Assembly (NCBI GenBank): GCA_009731375.1
Contig: BJOX01000010.1
Span: forward strand, 1,553,776 to 1,589,238
DNA length: 35,463 bases
Source: Paulinella micropora
Taxonomy: Eukaryota; Cercozoa; Imbricatea; Euglyphida
Reading direction: 5' to 3'
This document shows, one piece after another, positions 11,202-21,440 of the stretch. Position numbers and translations under genes: made by a program. How positions within the stretch are numbered: the first letter of the stretch is position 1; the number at the start of each line of letters is the position of its first letter. A model generated the notes under the pieces. That model was not told where the DNA came from and made no database searches. It saw only the letters and a program-made list of their open reading frames with translations.

Positions 11202-12215
11202 TATTAATATTAATAAGTAGTAGTACTATTACTATATCCGGCGAGCCCGGGTTACATCATATATATTAATATTATTAATTTATAAACTTGTTTTCTGCTT
11301 GATCAAGTTAGTAGACATGCTGAATAAGCTGCCGGTAATATTATTTTATTAATATAGCAAGTGGTGTGTTAGTATGTATAACTACTACATGCATGATTTT
11401 TATTTGAATTTGTGACTTTTTTGACAAACTAGTCAAGTCCAGTGCATTATGAAAATTATGTTTCAAAACCGGTTTTCTGCTTCAACAAGTTAGTACACAT
11501 GCTGAATAAGCTGCTGGTAATATTATTTCATAAATATAGTAAGTGGTGTGTGACTATGTATAACAACTACATGCATAGTTTTCGATGCATGTCAAAATGT
11601 GAATTTTTTTGAAAGTCCAGTGCACTAAGAAAATTATGTTTCAAAACCGGTTTTCTGCTTCAATAAGTTAGTACACATGCTGGACAAGCTGCTGGTAATA
11701 TTATTTCATAAATATAGCAAGTTGTGTGTGAGTATGTATAACAACTACATGCATAGTTTTCGATGCTTGAAAATGTGACTTTTTTTGAAAGTCCAGTGCA
11801 TTATGAAAATTATGTTTCAAAACCGGTTTTCTGCTTCAACAAGTTAGTACACATGCTGAATAAGCTGCCGGTAATATTATTTTATTAATATAGTAAGTGG
11901 TTTGTAAGTATGTATAACAACTACATGCATTATTTTTTTTAATCATGTGTGGGATTTTTTCTAAACTAGTCAAGTGCAGTGCACTATGAAAATAATGTTT
12001 CAAGACCGGTTTTCTGCTTGATCAAGTTAGTAGACATGCTGAATAAGCTGCTGGTAATATTATTTTATTAATATACCAAGTGGTTTGTAAGTATGTATAA
12101 CAACTACATGCATAATTTCTAATCATGTGTGTGATTTTTTCTACACTAGTCAAGTTCACTACTAACGCCCACCCAGACGTAATTATGAAGTATGTCATGT
12201 CACGAAAATGCTGAA
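11202..12215. repeat. Tandem ~180-bp satellite between the two transposon genes
   Basis: The motif ttttctgctt starts units at 11291, 11473, 11651, 11827 and 12010, giving periods of 182, 178, 176 and 183 bp and about 4.9 units. Each unit carries gctgaataagctg, gtaatattatt and ctacatgcat. Units 1 and 5 share gatcaagttagtagacatgc, while units 2-4 have caacaagttagtacacatgc, so the outer copies are the most alike. The array holds no gene and separates the 3' ends of two convergent genes. Flanks 11202-11280 and 12165-12215 show nothing else. Confidence 0.85.
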
Positions 12216-13198
12216 TTATGTCATATCTAATGAGACGACAACCTTCGCAGACAGGACACGAGAAACAAAACTGCGTGTGTTTGCATAACGGAAATGCATA
12301 TATTGTTGTCGGGTGAAATGCGAACTCAAGGTTAGTTGGACAGCGAAAGGCACTGTGTTTGTTTTCGGATCAAAACCGGGAAAACAGTAAATAATATCTC
12401 CCACGTCAACCCATATTGGCTCCCCTTTCTTTGTCCAGCTGGTATCGAGTTTCCAAATTTTGTCCTTCAGCTTCGTGTTGATCCTTTTGGTTGGGAAATG
12501 TTTTTTTTTCAAACTCTCCTGCATGGTCAAGACCGCTGGGTCAGGCCAAGAGAGGAGTTTGTGAGCTGGGACTTCTCGCAAACCAGTGACATTTTTTTGT
12601 TTCCACCTATTGTCTTGCACGTCCGCTAGCTCAGCAAAAAATAAGTGGTTCCCCTCCTGGAAAGCTATAGTCCAGGAGGGATGTTCCTTCAATTCCTGTA
12701 AAGAAGGCTTGGCGATGTCATCGCCTACCGGTGGCCGGGCACTAGGGAGGAACCTTTCTTCCTCCTCTACAGTACACAAAGCAAACTGCACCTTTTCTAG
12801 TACTACCTTGGTAAGCCTACCATGGGCTGCGGGGACATGCTGAGTAAAAAAATAAAGTAGTACAAATGATGCCCTAGCTAGTGCGGCAGCTTCCACTTCT
12901 CCAACTAGTTTGGTACCCTTATCTGTAAGAGTGCCATTCCTTGCGAAAAAGGAAGCAAACCATTGCTTGCTGATGGTGGTTGGGAAGGGGGATATGACTC
13001 TGGTTTTGGAACCAGCATCACCGTCTTCCCCATAAACAAACGGAGCTTGGAGAAGGCGGCGAACAGTGAAGGACAGCAAGTCCTCCGGAGTGCCGTCCTG
13101 CTCGAAGAGATTGGCCTATGTATGTATGAATGTATGTGTATGTATGTATGTATTTATGTATGTATGAATGTATGTATGTATGTGTATATGTATGTATT

Positions 13199-13234
<36 letters not shown>

Positions 13235-13350
13235 ACCTCTTCAGCCTTCACTATTTTCCTTTTCTTGGGCTCAGTCTCACTCTTCTCTTCTGGCTGCCAA
13301 GGAGCAGGACGATTTCTAGCCTGTCTGTATGTATGTCTTGTGTGTGTGTG

Positions 13351-13391
<41 letters not shown>

Positions 13392-13438
13392 CTGTATGTA
13401 TGTATGCATGTATGTATGTATGCATGCATGCATGTATG

Positions 13439-13472
<34 letters not shown>

Positions 13473-14001
13473 TATTATATGTACCCGTTGCCTAACTTCG
13501 CCTATCCCCGGTGCTTCAATCTGCATATTTTTGAGCTCCCAAACCTCGTTGAGCAATTGCTCCTTCCATGTAGTTTTATATTTGCCCTAATATGCAAAAA
13601 GACATGAGCAACAGCAAGAGAAACACACTTTTGTTCCTTACCGTGCTGGTGTCTTTTTCTCGGTTCTGTTTGGGGAGCTTGTGATCAGCACGATGTACTG
13701 AGAGCCAGGATTCCAGCTCTGGGAGGGACCAGCTCTGCCAGTCCTGAGCTAGGTTTGCTTTGGAGCTGGGGATGTCACTTCCCTCCACAACAGGAGGCGA
13801 AGTTGCATCACCGACCTCGTCTACCTCCCTTTTGCTCATGTCGTTAGGCAAGCGGATCGACGCTGATTCCAATGTTTCCAACGTGAAAGTGCCACCGTTC
13901 ACCAAATTTTTCAGGACTTTTTCCAACTTGTTTGCTGCAACTTTGAAGTCACCGTTTGCAGTCAAATCTATATATTTTTTAATGATTCCTTCACGAAACA
14001 T
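12216..14001 (-). CDS. Transposon-borne accessory protein, four exons, 481 aa, unknown function
   Basis: Exons on the minus strand are 14001-13642, 13586-13485, 13320-13237 and 13115-12216. All introns are GT-AG and phase 0; the first is only 55 nt and the last two consist mostly of GTT and TATG/TG microsatellite. ATG 14001 gives a 120-codon first exon. The N-terminal third is charged, with a possible SAP-like stretch (WSLPELESWLS). A basic patch, KKRKIV, near residue 174 looks like a nuclear localisation signal. The 300-codon last exon is globular (QAPFVYGEDGD, WVDVGDIIYCFPGFDP). I do not recognise the family. It converges on the transposase, starts about 80 bp from the right inverted end and lies inside the element, so I infer a second transposition protein (DNA-binding or regulatory). 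Confidence 0.7.
13119..13484. repeat. Intronic TATG, GTT and TG microsatellites
   Basis: TATG repeats occupy 13119-13198 and 13391-13475, GTT occupies 13198-13234 and TG about 13338-13390. Apart from the 84-nt exon at 13237-13320 they fill introns 2 and 3 of the minus-strand gene. Plus-strand frames through here are homopolymer reads and not genes. Confidence 0.85.
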
Positions 14002-14080
14002 TAATAAGGATATTCATACTACAACACTTAGTATCGTTTTTATCTCTTAAATCTTAATGTAGCGTTCTAAATATTTTTTT

Positions 14081-14120
14081 AATTCTACCGACCACTTTTA
14101 CTAGGGAGAACCTACATATG
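14081..14120 (-). repeat. Right terminal inverted repeat of the DNA transposon
   Basis: Read on the minus strand it is catatgtaggttctccctag, then taaaagtggtcggtagaatt. It matches 17819-17860, the left end of the small derivative, and so is the partner of 7335-7363. The minus-strand gene starts only about 80 bp inside it, so the end itself probably carries that gene's promoter. Confidence 0.75.
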
Positions 14121-14262
14121 TGCACTGCATTTCCATATCTCAAATACTGATTGAGAAAGATGAGGTCAAAGTTTGAATTTTTTGCCATTTGAATGTCCAC
14201 AGTAATACTTCCGAGAACAGGATAGGTACCAAAAGACGCTGGAATGGTCAATTCCAGTTTAT

Positions 14263-14554
14263 CTTAAGAATTCAGGACCGGTTGTAGTGGCTCAGGATCA
14301 AACTAGGGCGTCCCCTAGTAAGTCCCCCAGTATATCAGTTCAAATATTTACTAATTCAATGATTCTGATCAACAGACACGATCTCGCCACAAAAATCAAA
14401 AAGGACAGTATCGTTCGTACTCAGTGGTAATGATATGACTGAAATAGGTAATACCTAAAAAGGTAGCCACCAGTACCAGAAATGTCACAATATGACTAGT
14501 ACTTAGTATTAATATTAAGGGCCGCTATGACTAATTACTCTCCCACTTCCTAAG
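14263..14554 (+). repeat. 5' LTR of the Gag-only element
   Basis: 292 bp from cttaagaattcaggaccggt to ctcccacttcctaag. It is about 90% or more identical to 17245-17523, differing by a few substitutions and small indels (this copy has an extra ggccgc near 14520). No obvious tRNA primer-binding site follows. Confidence 0.8.
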
Positions 14555-14782
14555 CTTCCCCAAATTAGGAATGAAGGCCCGCAATGAACAAAATTAAAAC
14601 GATTACTTTGACAGATAATATTATCTCAAAACAGAAGATGACGATCCGCCACTTCCGACCTAAACCCGCGTCACGCCGTGGCTAAGTCACTACTCGGACT
14701 GTCACGCCAACTTCTTGATCTCCCCCGAACTTTTATTATTCGGCCGCGGTTAATAAGCGTACCAGTTGAAAGTCCTTACTAA

Positions 14783-15759
14783 TCACCCGATGCCCGCGCG
14801 TTGAGACGGCTCTCCCGGAGCCAACGAGCCTGAATGCGAGCCGATCGCGCGGTCGTTGTTATCGCCCCCCGCCTTCCGGTTTTCTTCTTCTTTCCCCAGC
14901 CGCACGCCGACCCCCGCCTCTTTACTAGATTTTTCCTCCTTCGCCCATCCGAGCCACTTGTTGACTTCCCCTCCTTTCTCCTTCTCCATCTCGTCCGAGT
15001 CCGAGTCCGATGAGTCCAATAGTTGTTCGCAGAACCGCTGTGCCGCCTTCATGTTATGGCGAACTCGTCCTCCAACTCCTTCTTCACCGCCGTGCCAACG
15101 CCTTTTAGCATGTAGGCCTTCCCTGGCCTCTCCTCACTCTCACTCTCACTGTCTGCTCCTGGCATCTTTTTCAGGGCACTCAGCCCATACTTCCAGCAAG
15201 CTCATCGCCTTACTTATGTCATTCTTCTTCCTTTTCTCCTTCTTCTTCACTCCTTCTTCTCCCTCCGATTCACTAGAGCTTTCATCCTTCTTCCCTCTTT
15301 CTTTCGCTTTCTTCCTCCCCTCTCCTTCTATCATCTTACAATTGGTCATAGGATGATCTCCCCCGCACTTCGCACACTCCCTTGGTCTGCCTTTTCTTCT
15401 TCAGTCTCAGCTGATTCTTGTGCTAAAGGTGAAGCTAACATACTCTCCCTCACCTCACTTACCTTCCTCAGTCTTTCCACAGCCTCTTTCAACCTCGTGC
15501 TCGCCCTCTTATCAGCAACGCTTGGTGTGCCTTGCTTCATGGTTAAAGGTGATCTCACTTCCCTCTCCCCCCTATCTTTTCTCGTCTGACTCACCTTCCT
15601 CACCATTTCCTCTTCTTCATTCTCGTTTTCTTTTTCCCCATCCCCATACCACTCCTCCCAAAGCCACATATACTTGGGCACCTCCTTCCCTTTGGATTGC
15701 AACGCTGTCACGTTGTCCTCATGGACCATACGATAATGTTCGTCGACAGGAGCTATCAC
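14783..15759 (-). pseudogene. Acidic, zinc-knuckle (Gag-like) frame on the minus strand, frameshifted
   Basis: Minus-strand frames run head-to-head with the plus-strand gag, 37 bp apart. From ATG 15759 the product is Glu/Lys-rich (WEEWYGDGEKENENEEEE). Near 15390 the reading moves to another frame containing ECAKCGGDHPMTNC, a C-x2-C-x3-H-x4-C knuckle, then a Lys/Glu/Ser-rich stretch to 15146. A further frame (15052-14783) begins MKAAQRFCEQLL and has a Ser-Asp run. No single open frame spans it, so it is broken, contains undetected introns, or has sequence errors in its A-rich runs. Plus-strand frames here are Ser/Pro/Phe shadows of this coding. Confidence 0.45.
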
Positions 15760-15796
15760 TAAGAAAGAGAAGTTAGAAAGGGAAGAGAACGATAAG

Positions 15797-16690
15797 ATGG
15801 CTCATAGATATGAAAGGAGTGTGAAGGCAGAGGTGACGAAACAAAGAAAGAGAGCGTTTCTGTTTGTGTATGGAAGATTGAAGGGAAAGGCGAAGAGAAG
15901 TGTGAGTGACTTGGTGAGAGATGATTCTCCTGACTTTGGGCAAAATGTGAATGAGATATGGGATAGATTAGTGCAGAGGTTTGGAGAGGTGAGTGCAGAG
16001 GATGTGCAGGATAGGGTGACTGCGTTGCATAAATGGAAGATGAGGGAGAATGAGGACTATGCACCTCAGTTTAATGAGTTGGCGACCTTAGTTGAGGAGT
16101 TAGAGATGAAGGGGCATGGAACCACTGACATCACATACGAAACAATCATAACGAGAGCTTTGAAAGATCCTTGTTACGCTCCTGAAAGCGTGAGAACAGA
16201 TTGGAGTACTTGGTTGAGTACCCTTTCAGTCAGTAAGAAGCAACACAAGTGGACTTTCGAACACTGGTGGGGAGAGGTGCAAGAGAAAGCACTAGACATA
16301 GATAGGACAAAGGAGAGAGCGAAGAAGGAAGGGAAGGGAGAAGGAAGGAAGAAAGAAGGAGGGACAATTCCACTTGCTTATGCTGCTAAGGCGAGCACTG
16401 AGAAGTTGTGTGTGTTCTTTCAGAGTGCGAGAGGGTGCTTGAAAGGGAAGGCATGCGATTTTAAGCACAAAGAGGGAGTGAGTCATGCATGGGGAATGTA
16501 TTGTCTTTGAGAGGACAGGGGGGTGCAAGTATGGGGATAAGTGTAAGTTCAAGCACACAGAAGAAGAAGGGAAGAGAAGAAAGAAGAAAGAGGAGACGAA
16601 GACTTGCTTTAACTGTCGAGAGAAAGGGCATGTTGCTGCTGAGTGTACGAAAGAGTTGAGGGCTCCCTCTAAACCTTTCTCCCCTAGTCT
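15797..16690 (+). pseudogene. Gag protein with two CCCH fingers and a CCHC knuckle, one frameshift
   Basis: Structural protein of the Gag-only element. From ATG 15797 (the frame is open from about 15736, so translation may start upstream) a capsid-like helical region contains WDRLVQRFGE and WKMRENEDYAPQFNELA, the usual shape of retrotransposon Gag. A CCCH finger follows, C-x8-C-x5-C-x3-H, at about 16408-16470. The frame then stops at 16510, while the +1 frame carries a second finger of identical spacing at about 16500-16562 and a CCHC knuckle CFNCREKGHVAAEC at 16604-16645. One indel near 16472-16490 therefore separates the parts, by mutation, sequencing error or frameshifting. Coding character fades after about 16690. 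No pol domain follows. Confidence 0.75.
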
Positions 16691-17244
16691 CAGCAAAACA
16701 GCTCTCCTCCATGCCTTATTGTCCTTTCCCATCATAAGCTTCCTCATTGTTTTCCCCTTGTACTACGTTTCCCCTCCGCTGCACGGTGGTAAGTTGGTAC
16801 CTTTCCTCTTCTAACGGGAACGACATGTCCGAAGCAGTTGCAGTGTCCCAGTTGACTTGCTTGTCGATACCTCAGTCCAAGCCTCCCCTTTTTCCCTGTT
16901 GGTCTGTGCTCACCAGCACTCACTCCCCTTTTCCCTGTGCCACTAGAAAGTCCGCGGTGCTTCAGTGTCCACCGACGTTGTCCACGATCCCTCCCTTTTC
17001 CCTTTTCCCAGTGAATCCCTTTTCCCGAGCCCCAGATCGCCCAGATTGCACCTAGATGGCGAAAGTATTTTGTTGTTATTGTGCACTCCCCCCACAGGTG
17101 AGCAATATGCTTCCCTGTTCTGTGCCACTCAAGGTGTGGCACTACCTATCCCGCGGTTGCCCTTCTGGCCTGAAGGGTCTTGGATCCAGCTAGCTTCTTT
17201 TCTGGTTTGAGCTTCTGGGTGTTCAACGCTCAAGGCTCATAACC
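16690..17244. other. Non-coding interior of the Gag-only element
   Basis: Pyrimidine-rich sequence between gag and the 3' LTR. Frames on both strands are short and compositionally biased (Pro/Ser on plus, Gly/Arg on minus). I see no protease, RT or integrase motif. Confidence 0.55.
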
Positions 17245-17523
17245 CTTAAGAATTCAGGACCGGTTGTAGTGGCTCAGGATCAAACTAGGGCGTCCCCCAG
17301 TAAGTCCCCCAGTATACCAGTTCAAATATTTACTAATTCAATGATTCTGATCAACAGACACGATCCCGCCACAAAAATCAAAAAACAGTATCGTTCGTAC
17401 TCAGTGGTAATGATATGACTGAAATAGGTAATACCTAAAAAGGTAGCCACCAGTACCAGAAATGTCACAATATGACTTACTTAGTATTAATATTTATGAC
17501 TAATTACTCTCCCACTTCCTAAG
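17245..17523 (+). repeat. 3' LTR of the Gag-only element
   Basis: 279 bp, the partner of 14263-14554, followed directly by the tttat target duplication. No clear polypurine tract precedes it; the preceding bases are gctcaaggctcataacc. Confidence 0.8.
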
Positions 17524-17528
17524 TTTAT

Positions 17529-17818
17529 TTAGTACTCTTTCTTGACAGACTACTTGTTCTTTTCGAAATAATGTAAATTCTGAGAAATAACGAGAATAAT
17601 GCAAGTGCTATCAGGAGTTGTGTAGCGGTTGGAGTTGTTCAAGTAAGTCTGGAAAAATAAAATAAAAAGGGTGAAAGAATGCCACTTTACCTGGTGTGTT
17701 GAATATTTTACCTATCAATAATTCAAGTATAATGTGAGTATGGACAGGAAAAAGCGGTCAAAGGAAATAAAGTTTCAAATATGGGGAAAAATGCAGTAGT
17801 CAACATTTTCTAAAAAGT
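17529..17818. other. AT-rich spacer between two mobile elements
   Basis: No gene or repeat recognised. It is the right flank of the LTR element insertion and the left flank of the small inverted-end element. Confidence 0.5.
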
Positions 17819-19439
17819 CATATGTAGGTTCTCCCGTATAAAAGTGGTCGGTAGAATTCAAAAAAAATTTAGAATGCAACATGTAATTTTATTTAATAAA
17901 AATTATACATGTTCATAAAGAAAGTGATGGAATAACATATTACAAAAACCTCATTGAAAAATAGTCAAAACTGACTTCAAACCAATCGATTTCCCGTCGC
18001 CCACCCTTTTTTCCCAACTAATTTGCACACCCCCCACCAGAAAAAACTAGCCACCTTGCCACCTGAAAAATAGTGCTTGTGATGACCAAAAATCAGAGTC
18101 AGTTTTCATATGTTCCCTGTATGCTCTTCAATAAATTTTTGTATAATATCTTTCTATGTATGCTTATAATTAAATGTACAAAGGTTTTATACAAAAAGGT
18201 AAACTTAAGCCTGCAAACAAACCGGCCAAAGTCAGCAAAAGTAGGACATAAGCCCCTCACTCAAAAAGTTTTTGATTTAAATACAAGGCCGGCACTAGTA
18301 CAGAAAGTGAAGGAAATCAAAGACTATTTAATAAAAGCATTTTGCACAGAAAGTGCAGAAAAAAATTGAAAACATCTAAAGATCTCACCTATGATTTTTT
18401 TTAGCCTGTGCAGCCCAGAACAGATCACCAACAGCAGGGTTACAAAGAAAGGAGCAGTAGTTGAACATATACAAAACAAAGACAATGTGATTGTGAATAG
18501 ATTCAGCACATTACATTCCCAGAGAAGCTCACACAACACATATAGGAGCGATACAAGACAGGTGCAAAAAAGGGCTTCTCTCAAGAAAGAACAACACATG
18601 CTACAGATAATTTTACAACACACCATTTTGCAGACAGCATGGGCACAACGTTTGGAAAGACTGTACAAGACCACGGGACGTGAAAGTATGCATGAGAAAT
18701 ACACAGAAAAAAAACACAAAACCCTCTCTAGACATGACTTTTACCAATCTCGACCCCGCAAAAACATTCAAATAAAAAAAAATTAGTGTAGCCTTCACTT
18801 CAAAGGCTACGTATGTCGATAGGCCTGTTTGTTCAAATATTTTTTGGAAATTTTCTGGTTTCCTCTCCGGGAATGGGCATGATCTTGTCAAATATTGCTA
18901 CAGAAATTCACGGGCCGGCGCAGCCAACATTATATCGGTGGTCCATCTTGTGACAGCGAGTGTTTGTTCAAACCACACTGTTTTAAGCAAAAGCAAGCAT
19001 GACACAAGTGTTTTCATCAGAAAACATGATCTTTCCTGTATTTGAAATCCTTATTGACTTCAATTTTCACATTTCACGACATAGCAAGTATGTTGTTTTA
19101 ACTGAAATATGCTGTTTGCATGATGCACTCTGCACTAATTTTTACGCACAAGTGCACAAATGAATTCAAAAGTTATGTTGAGCAATCCTGCCAGAGGGTT
19201 TTGCAGAGAAGTACGGTATAAAACAAAAACTAGGAAAACATATGTCGAAAACTAGTTTGTCGAGATTCAGAACATACCACCAGATTACAGCAATAACTTA
19301 TATGAACTGAAAGCCTTAATACAGTGCAGACAATGCCCACTAAAAACATTTAATTCTGCGCAGACAGCACCTCAAAATCTTGAATATTGAATGAGATTAC
19401 TCGCTGTATGATTCTACCGACCACTAGAACCTACATATG
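17819..19439 (-). mobile_element. Non-autonomous deletion derivative of the 6.8-kb DNA transposon
   Basis: It has the same inverted ends as 7335-14120: catatgtaggttctcccgta at the left and ccactagaacctacatatg at the right. The right ~510 bp (18925-19439) is the reverse complement of the large element's left end (7340-7880), and the left ~50 bp matches its right end, so it sits in the opposite orientation. It lacks the transposase core and the accessory gene and instead has an unrelated interior with a broken ORF. The transposase-proximal ATG region is retained but frame-broken. Confidence 0.75.
18073..18786 (+). pseudogene. Basic ORF inside the small element, interrupted by one TGA
   Basis: A plus-strand frame of about 237 codons is broken only by TGA at 18367-18369. 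The first part contains KVGHKPLTQKVFDLN and the second KKEQHMLQIILQHTILQTAW, with a Lys/Arg-rich C-terminus ending RPRKNIQIKKN. The stretch gatttttttttag before 18405 looks like an acceptor, but no donor of matching phase was found, so splicing does not simply rescue the frame. The family is not recognised; the basic character suggests nucleic-acid binding. Confidence 0.35.
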
Positions 19440-19640
19440 TAACAGGTAAATGGAAATAAATTGATCTGTTAACGGCAGTTGAAAACGTAACAACTACAAG
19501 TTATGACAGTTGATAAATAAATGAAAAAATGGAGTAAAGGAACTAAAAATAGAAGTGTAAACTTGAAGTAAAAACTTGAAGAAAGTTTAACACAATATTC
19601 ATGTTTCTGTTCGGTCCGGTATTCATTCCTATAACTCCCA

Positions 19641-19674
19641 CCCCCCCCCCCCCCCCCCCCCCCCNNNNNNNNNN
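19641..19674. other. Poly-C run and 10-N gap
   Basis: About 24 C run straight into ten N. The duplicated copy has a shorter C run near 21167-21184 followed by unique sequence, so the gap marks where reads failed in the homopolymer. Confidence 0.85.
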
Positions 19675-21130
19675 TATAATATCTTTCTATGTATGCTTAT
19701 AATTAAATGTACAAAGGTTTTATACAAAAAGGTAAACTTAAGCCTGCAAACAAACCGGCCAAAGTCAGCAAAAGTAGGACATAAGCCCCTCACTCAAAAA
19801 GTTTTTGATTTAAATACAAGGCCGGCACTAGTACAGAAAGTGAAGGAAATCAAAGACTATTTAATAAAAGCATTTTGCACAGAAAGTGCAGAAAAAAATT
19901 GAAAACATCTAAAGATCTCACCTATGATTTTTTTTAGCCTGTGCAGCCCAGAACAGATCACCAACAGCAGGGTTACAAAGAAAGGAGCAGTAGTTGAACA
20001 TATACAAAACAAAGACAATGTGATTGTGAATAGATTCAGCACATTACATTCCCAGAGAAGCTCACACAACACATATAGGAGCGATACAAGACAGGTGCAA
20101 AAAAGGGCTTCTCTCAAGAAAGAACAACACATGCTACAGATAATTTTACAACACACCATTTTGCAGACAGCATGGGCACAACGTTTGGAAAGACTGTACA
20201 AGACCACGGGACGTGAAAGTATGCATGAGAAATACACAGAAAAAAAACACAAAACCCTCTCTAGACATGACTTTTACCAATCTCGACCCCGCAAAAACAT
20301 TCAAATAAAAAAAAATTAGTGTAGCCTTCACTTCAAAGGCTACGTATGTCGATAGGCCTGTTTGTTCAAATATTTTTTGGAAATTTTCTGGTTTCCTCTC
20401 CGGGAATGGGCATGATCTTGTCAAATATTGCTACAGAAATTCACGGGCCGGCGCAGCCAACATTATATCGGTGGTCCATCTTGTGACAGCGAGTGTTTGT
20501 TCAAACCACACTGTTTTAAGCAAAAGCAAGCATGACACAAGTGTTTTCATCAGAAAACATGATCTTTCCTGTATTTGAAATCCTTATTGACTTCAATTTT
20601 CACATTTCACGACATAGCAAGTATGTTGTTTTAACTGAAATATGCTGTTTGCATGATGCACTCTGCACTAATTTTTACGCACAAGTGCACAAATGAATTC
20701 AAAAGTTATGTTGAGCAATCCTGCCAGAGGGTTTTGCAGAGAAGTACGGTATAAAACAAAAACTAGGAAAACATATGTCGAAAACTAGTTTGTCGAGATT
20801 CAGAACATACCACCAGATTACAGCAATAACTTATATGAACTGAAAGCCTTAATACAGTGCAGACAATGCCCACTAAAAACATTTAATTCTGCGCAGACAG
20901 CACCTCAAAATCTTGAATATTGAATGAGATTACTCGCTGTATGATTCTACCGACCACTAGAACCTACATATGTAACAGGTAAATGGAAATAAATTGATCT
21001 GTTAACGGCAGTTGAAAACGTAACAACTACAAGTTATGACAGTTGATAAATAAATGAAAAAATGGAGTAAAGGAACTAAAAATAGAAGTGTAAACTTGAA
21101 GTAAAAACTTGAAGAAAGTTTAACACAATA
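19675..21130 (-). repeat. Second, essentially identical copy of 18142-19600 (probable assembly duplication)
   Basis: From 19675 the sequence repeats 18142 onward at a constant offset of 1533 bp, including both ORF pieces (19693-19902, 19924-20319) and the right inverted end (20967-20972). I found no difference until the poly-C region, where the first copy reads attcattcctataactcccac then C and N, and the second reads through a shorter C run into unique sequence. A 10-N gap separates the copies. A contig end placed twice explains this better than a biological tandem duplication. Confidence 0.75.
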
Positions 21131-21184
21131 TTAATGTTTCGGTCCGGTACGGTAGTCATTCCGATAACCCCCCCCCCCCCCCCC

Positions 21185-21440
21185 GACCATAACGGTAAGT
21201 TGGAGTTGCGATCGAAACGAATCGTAACAGATGATTGACCAATTGATATGTGAATCATTCAAGTATAAAAAGAAAATGAATCAAAAGATTGCAGATGTAG
21301 ATTAATGCGCGATATGTGCGTGCGTATATGTGTCAACGCATTGATCAAGATAGTATCAACATGCAGAGGCAGGACGGATATAGTGTACCCAATCATACAT
21401 CATGAAAGGAGCGGCAAAGCGTCACGCGAAGGCCGGCGGT
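21185..21440. other. Short unique stretch without a gene
   Basis: About 255 bp of unique sequence between the poly-C run and the GT/GA repeat block. No open frame or known motif is seen. Confidence 0.5.

Larger units (their letters stand above)
7335..14120 (+). mobile_element. 6.8-kb DNA transposon with two convergent spliced genes
   Basis: The element is bounded by inverted ends: catatgtaggttct then agtggtcggtagaat at 7335-7363, and the reverse complement, with about 10 extra bases, at 14081-14120. Inside are a plus-strand transposase-like gene (7961-11201), about five 180-bp satellite units (11280-12165) and a minus-strand gene (14001-12216). A deletion derivative with the same ends lies at 17819-19439, which confirms the boundaries. 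The outermost bases are CATATG on both sides. If the ends are GTAGG...CCTAC, the flanking ATAT could be a target duplication. I could not assign a superfamily. Confidence 0.75.
14263..17523 (+). mobile_element. Gag-only LTR retroelement (TR-GAG type), 3.26 kb
   Basis: Two direct repeats, 14263-14554 and 17245-17523, flank an interior with a Gag gene and no protease, RT or integrase. The 5-bp sequence tttat lies immediately outside both ends (14258-14262 and 17524-17528), a target duplication typical of integrase-mediated insertion. The repeat ends are CTTAAG...CCTAAG, not TG...CA, but they form the short imperfect inverted repeat expected of LTR ends. It would need enzymes supplied in trans. 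Confidence 0.75.

Noticed and set aside
16744-17142. 132-codon minus-strand frame inside the Gag-only element
   Set aside because: It is Gly/Arg/His-rich with no domain, antisense to pyrimidine-rich non-coding sequence.
18324-18719. 131-codon Cys-rich minus-strand frame (and its copy at 19857-20252)
   Set aside because: It is the antisense shadow of the basic plus-strand ORF in the small element and has no supporting motifs.
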